DNA of 43,304 bases from positions 1-43,304 of the forward strand of contig NZ_JBQCHP010000072.1 in the NCBI RefSeq assembly GCF_051954575.1, in the 5' to 3' direction. This DNA is from Dyella_B sp035690825 (GTDB taxonomy: Bacteria > Pseudomonadota > Gammaproteobacteria > Xanthomonadales > Rhodanobacteraceae). The notes under the pieces were generated by a model. That model had not been told where the DNA came from. It saw nothing but the letters and a program-made list of their open reading frames with translations, and did no database searches. Shown here in pieces: positions 30,444-38,651 of this stretch (the stretch's first letter is position 1; each line of letters starts with the position of its first letter). Made by a program: the position numbers and the translations under genes.

Positions 30444-30929
30444 TCAGGCTACGGCTTTCACATTGCCGACTGCATCGAGGGCGGCGTCGAGCATCTGCGC
30501 GTCCTGCGGTTGCAACAGCTTGTCTGCGTCGAGCAGCAACACCATGCGGTCGCTGACCGAGGTCAATCCTTTCAGGTATTCGGTATCCACCGTGGTGCCC
30601 ATGTCGGGCACGGGACGGATCGCGTCGCCGGCCACGTCGAGCACGTCGGATACGGCATCCACCACCACGCCGAACTGGCGGCCGGCCACGGTGATGATCA
30701 CGGTGACGGTGGTGGCGTTGTAGTCCTCGCGGCTGAGGCCGAAGCGCAGGCGCAGGTCGATTACCGGGACGATCGCGCCGCGCAGGTTCAGCACGCCCAG
30801 CACGTAGTGCGGCGACTGCGGAATACGCGTCACCGGCGTCCAGCCGCGGATTTCGCGCACGGCCAGAATGTCGATGCCGTATTCCTCGTGCGCGAGGTTC
30901 ACGGTGAGGTATTGCGCTTGGTCTGACAT
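30444..30929 (-). CDS. cheW: Chemotaxis coupling protein CheW
   Basis: This 161-aa protein is a single CheW SH3-like domain that links receptors to CheA. It has YGIDILAVREIRGWTPVTRIPQSPHYVLGVLNLRGAIVPVIDLRLRFGL in the first half and the hydrophobic GVVVDAVSDVLDV strand in the second. The C-terminal tail runs about 20 residues past the domain. It sits between two receptor genes. A 337-bp gap upstream (30930-31266) separates it from the first MCP gene and holds an inverted pair of palindromic repeats. Confidence 0.95.
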   Translation of the reverse strand: MSDQAQYLTVNLAHEEYGIDILAVREIRGWTPVTRIPQSPHYVLGVLNLRGAIVPVIDLRLRFGLSREDYNATTVTVIITVAGRQFGVVVDAVSDVLDVAGDAIRPVPDMGTTVDTEYLKGLTSVSDRMVLLLDADKLLQPQDAQMLDAALDAVGNVKAVA

Positions 30930-31111
30930 GTTCGCCTCGTCGTGGGAGCAGCCAAGTGGTGCCCCGGTACGAGAGAGAGATCGGCGGACGGGAGGAAAAC
31001 TTGAGGTGCAACGGAGGGAGAAGTGGGATGCGGAAGGGCGTCAAAAGCTTGGCTTGGCGCCATTTGGCTGGCGCTGGCGGGCAGGCCGGAATATCCAAGC
31101 TACGGGGATCC

Positions 31112-31236
31112 GCTCCCTCCCCTGCGAAGTGGGGGAGGGTCGGGGTGGGGTGAAGCAATCTCGCGATGAACTCAAGTGATACGACAGGCTCGTACAACCC
31201 CACCCCAGCCCTCCCCTACTTCGCAGGGGAGGGAGC
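31112..31236. repeat. Inverted pair of palindromic repeats upstream of cheW
   Basis: GCTCCCTCCCCTGCGAAGT (31112-31130) is the exact reverse complement of 31218-31236, and each half is itself a CCTCCCCT...GGGGAGG element. This occupies most of the 30930-31266 gap; I see no gene or promoter there. The transcript could form a very stable long stem. Confidence 0.85.
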
Positions 31237-31266
31237 ACGTCGTGGCGAGATTGAGGAACGCGGCAC

Positions 31267-32919
31267 TTATTCACCCACCGCAGCAAACACACTCGCCGCC
31301 AAAGCCGGCTTGCGTACCACCGCCGCATCCCTTGCGGGCGCCTGCGCACCACCGCGCACCCGGAAAAACCCCATCTGCGCATGCAACCGGTCCGCCTGTT
31401 CCTGCATGGCGCGGGCGGCCGCGGCGGCCTCCTCGACCAGGGCGGCATTCTGCTGGGTGGCTTCGTCCATCTGCATCACCGCGCGGTTCACCTGCTCGAT
31501 GCCGCCGGCCTGCTCCTGGCTGGCCGCGGCGATCTCATCGACGATGTCGACCACTTTTTTCACGCTGCCGATGATGCCGGCCAGAGCTTTGCCCGATTCG
31601 TCGACCAGCTGCGAGCCGGCCTGCACCTTCTCCACGCTGTCGCCGATCAAGGTCTTGATTTCCTTGGCGGCGCGCGCGCTGCGCTGGGCCAGGTTGCGCA
31701 CTTCGTCGGCGACCACCGCGAAACCGCGGCCGTGCTCGCCGGCGTGCGCCGCTTCCACCGCGGCGTTCAAGGCCAGCAGGTTGGTCTGGAAGGCGATCTC
31801 GTCGATCAAGCCAACGATGTCGGAAATCTGCGCGCTGGCCTGCTGGATGCCCTGCATGGCGGTGCTGGCACGCGAAGCGACGTCGCCGCCACGTTCGGCC
31901 TGCACGCGCATGGCCACGGCCAGCTGGCTGGCGTGCTGAGCGTTGTCTGCGCTCTGTTTCACGGTGGAGGTCATTTCCTCCATCGAGGCGGCGGTCTCTT
32001 CCAGGCTGGAGGCCTGCTCCTGCGTGCGGTAGCTGAGATCGTCGTTGCCGCGCGCGATCTGCTGCGCAGCCGAGGTGACCGTCTGCGCGCTCTGCTGCAC
32101 TTCGCCGACCACCTCGGTGAGCTTGCCGCGCATGCGGCCCAGCGCATCGAGCAGGCTGCCGGGCGCCGCCACCAAGGCGTCGTCGCTGCGCAGGTCGCCA
32201 TCGGCGATGCGCGAGGCCAGCGCCAGCGCCATGCTCGGTTCGCCACCGATGCTGCGGCGGATGCTGCGCATGGACTCCCCCACCACCAGCAATACCAGCA
32301 AGGCGACCAGGCTTGCGCGCAGCAGCCTGCGTTTCAGCATCTGCACGAACTGCGCGTCGATATCGACGAAGTAGGCGCCCGCCGCCACGTGCAGGTCCCA
32401 TGGCTTGTAGTAAGCGGTGTAAGTCATCTTGTGCTTGTCGCCCTGACTGCCGGGCATCGGCCACATGTATTCGGTCAGGCCGTGCCCATCGCGCTGATCC
32501 GCGGCAAGCATCTGGCGATAGAGGAATTTGCCGGTGGAATCATGGTCATCGCGAATGCTCTTGCCGTCCCGGTTGGGCATGATCGGATGCATGTGCATGA
32601 TCAGATTGGAATCGAACACGTACACGTAGCCGGTGCCGTCGTTCCAGCGCAGTACGGAGACTGCCTCCATCGCGCGGCGCTGTGCTTCGCTTTCGTTGAA
32701 TTCGCCCTTCGCGGCGCGCATGCGGTAGCTGTCGATCAACGAGGTGGCGGTGGCGACTTCATCGCTCAGTGCGCGCTCGCGCGCCTGCATCAGCAGGGAT
32801 CGTCCATCCATGCACGTCATCACGGTAAGGACCACCAACCCGGTTATGACCACGGCGATGACCAGCCACACCCGCGCCGAAAGGCTGAGGCGTTCGAGCG
32901 TTTTCAATGGGGACTTCAT
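31267..32919 (-). CDS. Methyl-accepting chemotaxis protein with sCache sensor
   Basis: This 550-aa receptor has TM1 at about 15-37 and a periplasmic single-Cache (sCache_2) domain at about 40-190, recognisable from WNDGTGYVYVFDSNLIMHMHP and HKMTYTAYYKPWDLHVAAGAYF. TM2 follows (about 196-215), then a degenerate HAMP-like linker and the signalling domain with tip NLLALNAAVEAAHAGEHGRGFAVVADEVRNLAQRS. The usual ARAGE is changed to AHAGE here. It ends FAAVGE, without the W-x2-F pentapeptide of the other receptor. sCache_2 domains often sense small carboxylates such as pyruvate or acetate; the ligand here is not known. It is encoded directly after cheA. Confidence 0.94.
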   Translation of the reverse strand: MKSPLKTLERLSLSARVWLVIAVVITGLVVLTVMTCMDGRSLLMQARERALSDEVATATSLIDSYRMRAAKGEFNESEAQRRAMEAVSVLRWNDGTGYVYVFDSNLIMHMHPIMPNRDGKSIRDDHDSTGKFLYRQMLAADQRDGHGLTEYMWPMPGSQGDKHKMTYTAYYKPWDLHVAAGAYFVDIDAQFVQMLKRRLLRASLVALLVLLVVGESMRSIRRSIGGEPSMALALASRIADGDLRSDDALVAAPGSLLDALGRMRGKLTEVVGEVQQSAQTVTSAAQQIARGNDDLSYRTQEQASSLEETAASMEEMTSTVKQSADNAQHASQLAVAMRVQAERGGDVASRASTAMQGIQQASAQISDIVGLIDEIAFQTNLLALNAAVEAAHAGEHGRGFAVVADEVRNLAQRSARAAKEIKTLIGDSVEKVQAGSQLVDESGKALAGIIGSVKKVVDIVDEIAAASQEQAGGIEQVNRAVMQMDEATQQNAALVEEAAAAARAMQEQADRLHAQMGFFRVRGGAQAPARDAAVVRKPALAASVFAAVGE

Positions 32920-33052
32920 GACGACGAACCTTCAATGACATGGGAAGACGGGGCGCACGGCCCCACCGCACTCCATGCACGGCCTCGCGCGACTTCGTAT
33001 GCGCGAGATTTGGACATGCGCAGCTTCCCTCCCAAGCTGCGCAACTTTTTTG

Positions 33053-35038
33053 CTAGGCCGCCCGGCGTCGCGACTGCAGGCGGATCAATCCGGCCACGTC
33101 GACGATCAGGGCGACCGAACCGTCGGCCAGGATGGTCGCGCCGGAGATGCCGTCCACGCGCCGGTAATTGGCTTCCAGCGATTTCACCACCGCTTGTTGC
33201 TGCCCGACCAGTTCGTCGACGAACAGGCCGATCTGCGTGCCGTCCGCCTCGACCACGATCACCAGGCCGTCTTCGATGTTCTGGCGCGCATTGGCGCAAC
33301 CGAACTGCTGGTGCAGGCGCACGATCGGACGGTATTCGCCACGGAAGCGGAACAGTTCGCCGCCGCCGGTGACGCTGCGCACTGCATCGGCGCGCAACTG
33401 GACCGATTCCACGATCGACACCAGCGGCACGATGTAGCACTCGCCGCCGACCGCCGCACGCAGGCCGTCGATGATCGCCAGCGTCAACGGCAACGTGATG
33501 GTGAAGGTGGTGCCCTGCCCCGCGCGGCTCTTGATGGCGACGTTGCCACCCAGGTCCACCACGTTGCGGCGAACCACGTCCATGCCCACGCCGCGGCCGG
33601 AGAGATCAGTGGTGACCGCCGCGGTCGAGAAACCGGGCTGAAAGATCAGCTCGCCGACCGCTTCGTCGCTCAGGTTCTCGCCGCTGGAAATCAAACCTTT
33701 CTGCACCGCCTTGGCGACGATCGCGTCGCGGTTGAGTCCCGCGCCGTCATCGGAAATTTCCACCACGATGGAACCACCGCGATGGAAGGCTTCCAGGCGC
33801 AGCGTGCCCACATCGCCCTTGCCGGCGGCGCGACGCTTGTCCGGCGTTTCCAGGCCATGGTCGATCGCGTTGCGCACCAGGTGCACCAGCGGATCGCCGA
33901 TTTTTTCCAACACCGTCTTGTCCAGTTCGGTGTGCTCGCCGACCAGATCCAGCTTTACCTGCTTGCCCAGCTTCTGGCTGAGATCGCGCACCAGGCGCGG
34001 GAAGCGGTTGAACACCGAACCGATCGGCAGCATGCGGATGCCCATCACGCTTTCCTGCAAGGCGCGCGTGTGGCGCGCCAGTTGGGCCAGGCCGTGTTGC
34101 AGCATGGCCAGGCGCGAGGGATCGAATTCCTCGCGGAACTGATCGAGCATCGCCTGCGTGATCACCAGTTCGCCGACCAGGTCGATCAGGCCGTCGATCT
34201 TGTCGATCGCCACGCGCACGGAACCGGCATCGTTGCTGCTGGCTGCCGCGCTGCGTGAAGTGCCTGCCGCCGCGCCCGCATTCGTGGCCGGCGCCGCCAC
34301 GGCTTCGACCACGGGTGCGGGCGGTGGCGCGGCGGCAACGAGCGGCTCGATGCTGAGATCGCATTCGTCTTCGACCCATTCGAACACCGCCGCGATGGCC
34401 TCGCGCGTGACCGCACCGGTCAGTTCGAGGCGCCAGCCCAGGTGGCATTCGGAAGGGTCGAGCGCGTCCAGCGTGGGCACACGATCCCACTGTGCCTCGA
34501 CGACCAGCTGACCGAGCGCAGCCAGTTCACGCAACAGACGCAACGGGTCGTTGCCGCCGGCCAACATGCCAGCGTGGGGACGGAAGTGAATGATCCAGCC
34601 GCTGGATGCGGCCGGTTTTGCCGCAGCCTTGTTCGCGGTTGCAGGAACGCTGTTGCCCGCCGCCGCCGCAAGCTGCTGCTTGAGGTTTTCGCTATCGGCA
34701 TCGGCCAGCGGCTGGCCGTTCTGCGCGCGGTCGAACATGCCGCGCAGGCAGTCCACCGTATGCAGCATCAATTCGATGATCGGCTTGTCGATCGCACGGC
34801 GGCCGTCGCGCACCTGGTCCAGCAGCGATTCGGCTTCATGCGTGAGCGCCGCCATGTCGGGAAAACCGAACGTGGCCGAACCACCCTTGATCGAGTGCGC
34901 GGCGCGGAAAATGCTGTGCACCAGCTCCGCGTCGCCACCCTCGTCGAGCGCCAGCAGCGCCGATTCCATGGCGTCGAGTCCTTCGAGGCTTTCCTCGAAG
35001 AAAACTTTGTGGAATTGGGCGATGTTGATGCTGCTCAT
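33053..35038 (-). CDS. cheA: Chemotaxis histidine kinase CheA (operon 1)
   Basis: This 661-aa kinase starts at ATG 35038 (MSSINIAQFHKVFF); the longer frame has no domain upstream. It has the P1/HPt domain with phosphorylated His48 (AAHSIKGGSATFGF) and a P2-like CheY-binding region (about 147-235). An Ala/Pro-rich linker leads to a P3 dimer domain (about 275-340). The P4 ATPase carries N box LVHLVRNAIDHGLE (about 384-397), G1 EISDDGAGL, F box FQPGFSTA and G2 GRGVGMDVVR. The P5 CheW-like domain follows. It phosphorylates CheY and CheB. A palindromic element lies between it and cheY. Confidence 0.96.
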   Translation of the reverse strand: MSSINIAQFHKVFFEESLEGLDAMESALLALDEGGDAELVHSIFRAAHSIKGGSATFGFPDMAALTHEAESLLDQVRDGRRAIDKPIIELMLHTVDCLRGMFDRAQNGQPLADADSENLKQQLAAAAGNSVPATANKAAAKPAASSGWIIHFRPHAGMLAGGNDPLRLLRELAALGQLVVEAQWDRVPTLDALDPSECHLGWRLELTGAVTREAIAAVFEWVEDECDLSIEPLVAAAPPPAPVVEAVAAPATNAGAAAGTSRSAAASSNDAGSVRVAIDKIDGLIDLVGELVITQAMLDQFREEFDPSRLAMLQHGLAQLARHTRALQESVMGIRMLPIGSVFNRFPRLVRDLSQKLGKQVKLDLVGEHTELDKTVLEKIGDPLVHLVRNAIDHGLETPDKRRAAGKGDVGTLRLEAFHRGGSIVVEISDDGAGLNRDAIVAKAVQKGLISSGENLSDEAVGELIFQPGFSTAAVTTDLSGRGVGMDVVRRNVVDLGGNVAIKSRAGQGTTFTITLPLTLAIIDGLRAAVGGECYIVPLVSIVESVQLRADAVRSVTGGGELFRFRGEYRPIVRLHQQFGCANARQNIEDGLVIVVEADGTQIGLFVDELVGQQQAVVKSLEANYRRVDGISGATILADGSVALIVDVAGLIRLQSRRRAA

Positions 35039-35074
35039 AAGAAAGAAACCCCGGAGATACGCAATCTCACCCGC

Positions 35075-35153
35075 CGTCATTCCCGCGAAGGCGGGAATCC
35101 ATGTCCGCCTTTCGCCTCAGAGCAAATGGATTCCCGCTTTCGCGGGAATGACG
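35075..35153. repeat. Inverted repeat element with ATTCCCGC...GCGGGAAT arms, between cheY and cheA
   Basis: Two 28-base arms (35075-35102 and 35126-35153) are reverse complements with one mismatch, and each arm is itself a hairpin CATTCCCGC-GAA-GCGGGAAT. The same element begins at 43237 upstream of the second cheA. Such elements are common, mobile and REP-like in this bacterial group. It may attenuate or stabilise cheA mRNA. Confidence 0.85.
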
Positions 35154-35206
35154 TCAGGAAATAGTGGCGGCGCGGTCAAGACCTCGACCGTGACACCCGA
35201 CGCTGC

Positions 35207-35569
35207 TCAACCAAGCACCCGCTTGACCGTCGCCAGCAACTGCTCCGGATCGAACGGCTTCACCAGCCAGCCGGTCGCGCCCGCCGCCTTGCCTTCCATC
35301 TTCTTGTCCGTATTGGATTCGGTGGTCAGCATCAGGATCGGCACGCCCTTGTATTCGGCGCGTGTGCGCAGTTCGCGCACCATGCTGATGCCGTCCATCA
35401 CCGGCATGTTGACGTCGGCCAGCACCAAGTCGAACTTCGACGAGGACGCCGTATCCAGCGCCATCTGTCCGTTCTCCGCCTCGCTCACCTCGTAGCCCGC
35501 GCTACGCAGGGTGAAGGCCACCATGCCGCGCATCGATGCCGAATCGTCCACCGCAAGAATCTTTGCCAT
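35207..35569 (-). CDS. cheY: Chemotaxis response regulator CheY-like
   Basis: This 120-aa stand-alone receiver starts at ATG 35569, behind GAGG, which beats the longer frame. It contains the acid pocket VDDS (Asp8-Asp9), the phosphorylated Asp52 (LVLADVNMPVMDG), LMLTTESN with the switch Thr and VKPFD with the Lys. Phospho-CheY binds the flagellar switch FliM. The form LMLTTE-N...GATGWLVKPF is typical of CheY proteins in such operons. It is the second gene after the sigma-28 promoter. Confidence 0.92.
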   Translation of the reverse strand: MAKILAVDDSASMRGMVAFTLRSAGYEVSEAENGQMALDTASSSKFDLVLADVNMPVMDGISMVRELRTRAEYKGVPILMLTTESNTDKKMEGKAAGATGWLVKPFDPEQLLATVKRVLG

Positions 35570-35583
35570 CTTCCACCTCAAGT

Positions 35584-35886
35584 TCAGGCCGGCTTCTTGG
35601 CCGGCAATGCCAATGCTTCCATCAGACCCAACTGGCCGGCCGCGTCGTACAACGGCACGCTCGCGCCCGCCCATTGCACGTGCCGCTCGCGCTTCTTCGC
35701 TTCGTGCTGGAACACCACCAGCAACTGCAGCGCGGCCGTGTCGATGCGATCCACCGCGGCGCCATCCAGCACGATCTGCGATGAGCCCAGCGCGCCCTTC
35801 AGTTGCGTGTGCAGTTCGCCGACATCGGCGATGCGGCAGTCGGCCGGCATGCTCACCCGCGTTTCGTGTTTGCTCTTGGCGCCCAT
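35584..35886 (-). CDS. STAS-domain protein with Thr at the phosphorylation site, first gene of the che operon
   Basis: This 100-aa STAS domain contains IVLDGAAVDRIDTAALQLL. The position normally held by the phosphorylated Ser of SpoIIAA is Thr50 (D-T-A). It starts at ATG 35886, 35 bp from the -10 of a sigma-28 promoter, so it is the first product of the motility operon. It may be a regulatory switch protein that interacts with CheA or a partner kinase; Thr keeps phosphorylation possible. STAS proteins are unusual in enterobacterial che operons but known in several proteobacterial ones. Confidence 0.85.
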   Translation of the reverse strand: MGAKSKHETRVSMPADCRIADVGELHTQLKGALGSSQIVLDGAAVDRIDTAALQLLVVFQHEAKKRERHVQWAGASVPLYDAAGQLGLMEALALPAKKPA

Positions 35887-35920
35887 GGCAGCTACCTCGC
35901 TGGGTTGGTCTGTATGGGCT

Positions 35921-35947
35921 TTATCGGCGCAGCAGGGGGCAGCTTTA
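35921..35947 (-). promoter_or_regulatory. Sigma-28 (FliA) promoter for the STAS-cheY-cheA operon
   Basis: Read on the minus strand: TAAAGCTG (35947-35940), 11-bp spacer, GCCGATAA (35928-35921). The -10 is identical to the FliA consensus and the -35 matches at six of eight. It points into the STAS start at 35886. Confidence 0.88.
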
Positions 35948-35954
35948 GGGTTTT

Positions 35955-35983
35955 GTAGGTTGGGGTTCGCACCCCAAACCTAC
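35955..35983. repeat. GTAGGTTGGGG...CCCCAAACCTAC palindrome between divergent promoters
   Basis: This imperfect 29-bp palindrome is centred on TTCGCA between the two sigma-28 promoters. Similar elements are found at 41137-41208 (two copies) in the cheA-motA gap. It is a dispersed intergenic repeat of unknown role. Confidence 0.78.
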
Positions 35984-35987
35984 GGCC

Positions 35988-36014
35988 TAAAGTTCTATGC
36001 CGACGCGCCGATAC
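35988..36014 (+). promoter_or_regulatory. Sigma-28 (FliA) promoter for the FliK-like gene
   Basis: TAAAGTTC (35988-35995), 11-bp spacer, GCCGATAC (36007-36014). It is one base off consensus in each box and lies 61 bp before the GTG start of the FliK-like gene. Together with the opposite promoter it forms a divergent flagellar control region. Confidence 0.86.
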
Positions 36015-36075
36015 CCACCTTCAAAGGCCCACGAACCGTGCCCAAACCCGCACGCCGCCGGCCAAGGAGCCACGC

Positions 36076-37206
36076 GTGATCATCCAGCCAACCAGCCTCG
36101 CCGCACTGACCTGGCTCGGTGCAGCAGCAGGTGCCAGTTCCGAGGGCTGGCGCATTGGCAACGTGCTGTCCGCGCGGCCGCTCGGCGTCAACGAACAGGG
36201 CTTGCTGGTGCTGCAGGTGGGCGCGCTGACGGTGGAAACCGAGGCGCCGGGCACCAAGCTGCCGCCGCAATTCCAGGTGCGCGTGCTCAGTGTGGGCGCG
36301 CAGCCGCAACTGGAAGTGCTGAGCGCCACCGCCCCGCTCGACAGCACCGTGCATCAAGCCCTGCGCGAACGCCTGCCGCAGCAGAACGGTTACGCGCCGC
36401 TGCTGGCCACGGTGACGGCGCTGTCGCAGTGGTCGGTCGCCAAGCAATTGCCACCCTATTTGCGGTCCGCACTGGCCTTGCTCGAGCACAGCATGAGCAC
36501 GCCGCGCGAACTGGCCACGACCGAAGGCTTGCGCCAGGCGGTGAACCGCAGCGGACTGTTTCTGGAAGCGCAACTGGCCCAGGCGCCCACCAACGATGCC
36601 ACCGTCGTGCAAGATGACATGAAGGGTGCGCTGCTGCGCCTGATGACGATCCTGCAAGGCCAGGCCACGCTCAGCGAAAGCAGCGGCGACGAAGTCGATC
36701 CACCCCTGCTCTATCGCGGTGTGACCCCGCAAGGACGCCTGCCGCTGCCGCCGGAATTGGCCACTACCAGCGACGCCACCGAGCTGCTGCCGCGTCTCAA
36801 TACCGACGTGCAGGCGGCGCTCGCGCGGCTGGAAGTGGCGCAGTTGCAGGCCAATCCCAACCACTGGATCGTAGAGATTCCCGTGCAGCATGCGGAGGGC
36901 GCCGACGTGCTGCAGATCTCGCTCAAGCACGAACCGGAAGCCGAACGCGATTGGACGATGGGCTTTTCGCTCGACCTGCCATCGCTCGGCCCCATCGTCG
37001 GTGAACTGCAATTGCGCGGTTTGCGTCTGTCGGTGCGTTTATGGGCGCAGCTGCGGGAAACGGTGGATCGGCTCGAAGGACAGTTCGCGGATTTGCGCCA
37101 ACGCCTGGACACCACCGGCTTGTTTCTCGATCAATTGAGCGTGCAGTTCGGATTGCCGCAAGCCGGCAACGGCATGAGCGCCGTGTTCCTGAAGGCCACC
37201 GTATGA
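36076..37206 (+). CDS. FliK-like flagellar hook-length control protein
   Basis: This 376-aa protein begins at GTG 36076, six bases after AAGGAG. The N-terminal half is low in hydrophobic segments and Gln/Ala/Leu-rich. The C-terminal third carries a FliK C-terminal-type domain (about 285-370): VLQISLKHEPEAERDWTMGFSLDLPSLGPIVGELQLRGLRLSV. True FliK measures hook length and switches FlhB specificity. This gene is a shorter paralogue-like version paired with an FlhB-fragment gene and started by sigma-28, which is later than expected for hook control. Its role in length control is therefore uncertain. Confidence 0.78.
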   Translation: MIIQPTSLAALTWLGAAAGASSEGWRIGNVLSARPLGVNEQGLLVLQVGALTVETEAPGTKLPPQFQVRVLSVGAQPQLEVLSATAPLDSTVHQALRERLPQQNGYAPLLATVTALSQWSVAKQLPPYLRSALALLEHSMSTPRELATTEGLRQAVNRSGLFLEAQLAQAPTNDATVVQDDMKGALLRLMTILQGQATLSESSGDEVDPPLLYRGVTPQGRLPLPPELATTSDATELLPRLNTDVQAALARLEVAQLQANPNHWIVEIPVQHAEGADVLQISLKHEPEAERDWTMGFSLDLPSLGPIVGELQLRGLRLSVRLWAQLRETVDRLEGQFADLRQRLDTTGLFLDQLSVQFGLPQAGNGMSAVFLKATV

Positions 37207-37475
37207 CCACGCCCGCATTGCCCGCGCCACAGCGCAAGGTGGTATTGCGCCTGCCCAATGGCGGCGACGCGAATCACCTATCCACCGGCGCCGCGGCGCA
37301 CGATGTGGAGAACCTGTTTCGTCATGCGCATGCGTTGGGCCTGCCCTTGCATCACGATCCGCAGATCGCGGCATTGCTGGTGTCGCTGCGCATGAGTGCG
37401 GATGTGCCGCCATTGCTGTATGCCGCGGCGGCGGCGGTGTTGGCGAGTATTTATGAGGCTTCGAGCAAGGCGTGA
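37203..37475 (+). CDS. FhlB: FlhB C-terminal-like export-switch fragment
   Basis: This 90-aa protein overlaps the FliK-like stop codon by ATGA. It matches the C-terminal cytosolic domain of FlhB/YscU-type switch proteins, with ENLFRHAHALGLPLHHDPQIAALLVSLRMSADVPPLLYAAAAAVLASIYEAS. Here HDPQIAALL is the conserved part after the autocleavage loop. The membrane part and the NPTH cleavage site are absent, as in FhlB proteins that can partly replace the FlhB tail. Coupling with a FliK-like gene supports a joint role in export switching. Confidence 0.85.
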   Translation: MTTPALPAPQRKVVLRLPNGGDANHLSTGAAAHDVENLFRHAHALGLPLHHDPQIAALLVSLRMSADVPPLLYAAAAAVLASIYEASSKA

Positions 37476-37530
37476 CGGCGTGCGGCGTGCCAGCCAAGGT
37501 TGATGTGACCCGGCCATGTCGCCTCGAACC

Positions 37531-37560
37531 GTTGGGTTACGCTGCGCTAACCCAGCCTAC
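37531..37560. repeat. Dispersed inverted repeat TGGGTTA...TAACCCA
   Basis: TGGGTTA (37533-37539) and TAACCCA (37548-37554) form a short stem with GC-rich flanks (CGTTGGG...CAGCCTACG). It lies between the convergent fhlB and Fic genes and may mark the edge of the inserted cassette. Elements of this appearance are common intergenic repeats. Confidence 0.65.
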
Positions 37561-37586
37561 GCGAGATCAGCGAATCGTCGGGAATA

Positions 37587-38180
37587 TCACGATCGCGCAA
37601 AGGCGAGCAGCGCGGCAAGGTCATGGCCGTCGGCCTTTCGTAAGCCATCGACGTATCGAGCCCGCACGTCGCTGGCGCTGAGCAAGTTCGTTCTTCCCCA
37701 GGTGAATCGGGGTTCGCCCAGGCTTACCACAAGGCGATCGGCGAGCAGGCGTGATAAGCGGCCATTGCCATTCGGAAATGGATGAATCCACACCAAGCGA
37801 TGATGAAATCGCACGGCGAGTTCGTCCGCCGGGTAGGTACGATGTTCCAGCCAATAGCGAACGTTGTCGATGAATACGCGCATTTCCGGGTGAATGCGGT
37901 AGTAGTCCACGCCGATGTTGCGATCGCTCCGGTGATACTTGCCGGCCCAATCCCAGACATCCCCATACATCCGTTTGTGGACTTGGCAAATGAATGCCTG
38001 GTCGACAATGTCCGGCGCGGCGAGGCGTCGTGCGAACAGCCACCTTTCCGCCTTCAGGATGTTTTCCTGTTCCTCGCGATTCAACTCGGAACGGTAGGTG
38101 ATGTACGCCGGCTTGAGGCCTTTGCGTTCCTCCGGGCTCAGCTCGGTCTGCCCGTCATCCGCATCGAAGAGGTCGATCAT
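37587..38180 (-). CDS. Mobile mystery protein B, Fic-domain enzyme
   Basis: This 197-aa Fic protein has the complete active-site motif H133-P-F-P-N-G-N-G-R141, preceded by VRFHHRLVW. Fic enzymes transfer AMP or related groups from a nucleotide to protein hydroxyls; His is the base, and the Asn and Arg bind phosphate. It is the downstream partner of a mobile mystery protein A gene with a six-base gap, the pair defined by two TIGRFAM families always found together and often on mobile DNA. I see no convincing inhibitory helix motif. It may be a toxin-like enzyme controlled by protein A. Confidence 0.93.
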   Translation of the reverse strand: MIDLFDADDGQTELSPEERKGLKPAYITYRSELNREEQENILKAERWLFARRLAAPDIVDQAFICQVHKRMYGDVWDWAGKYHRSDRNIGVDYYRIHPEMRVFIDNVRYWLEHRTYPADELAVRFHHRLVWIHPFPNGNGRLSRLLADRLVVSLGEPRFTWGRTNLLSASDVRARYVDGLRKADGHDLAALLAFARS

Positions 38181-38186
38181 CGCTAC

Positions 38187-38651
38187 TTATCGCCACAGCT
38201 TGCGGTAGTCGACCTCGTTCTCGATGTAGTCCTGCAGAAACTCCTCGCGAACCATGCCGTGCAGGGACTGGTTTTCCAGCAGCATGCTGTGCTCGACCGG
38301 CTTGAGTTGTTCGGCGGCGACCTTCCTCGCCTGCTCCTGCACGATTTCCTCCAGCGACGTGTTGGGTACCAGTGCATAGACCAGCGTGCAATGCATCGCC
38401 TCGGCGGCTTTGCGTAGCGTCGCCAGCCGGATCGAACCATTGATTTCGGAAGCCTCCAGCCCGCTCAAGGTTGCCTGGGTGACGCCCATGCGCCGGCCAA
38501 GCTGTTCGGCAGTCATGCCCAGCGATTGCCGGATCGCGCGAATCCACCCCTGGTTTGGACGCGCCAATTTCTGGCGCAGGCCGGAACCGTCGCCAAGGCG
38601 AGCATCCAGGTTTTTGCGGGCCTTGATGTGAGCGGGAGTGGCAGTTTTCAT
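38187..38651 (-). CDS. Mobile mystery protein A, XRE-type HTH regulator
   Basis: This 154-aa protein has an N-terminal basic segment, then a helix-turn-helix (about 36-75): WIRAIRQSLGMTAEQLGRRMGVTQATLSGLEASE. The C-terminal helical region contains LATLRKAAEAMHCTLVYALVP, typical of the family, and ends YIENEVDYRKLWR. It is the upstream gene of the A/B pair. Its promoter has four operator-like palindromes, one overlapping its own start codon, so strong autoregulation is inferred. It may act as antitoxin or repressor of the Fic partner. Confidence 0.93.
   Translation of the reverse strand: MKTATPAHIKARKNLDARLGDGSGLRQKLARPNQGWIRAIRQSLGMTAEQLGRRMGVTQATLSGLEASEINGSIRLATLRKAAEAMHCTLVYALVPNTSLEEIVQEQARKVAAEQLKPVEHSMLLENQSLHGMVREEFLQDYIENEVDYRKLWR

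Noticed and set aside
31381..33372. Long plus-strand open frame opposite the sCache receptor
   Set aside because: It is a codon-bias shadow. The minus strand carries clear MCP motifs and the operon is on that strand.
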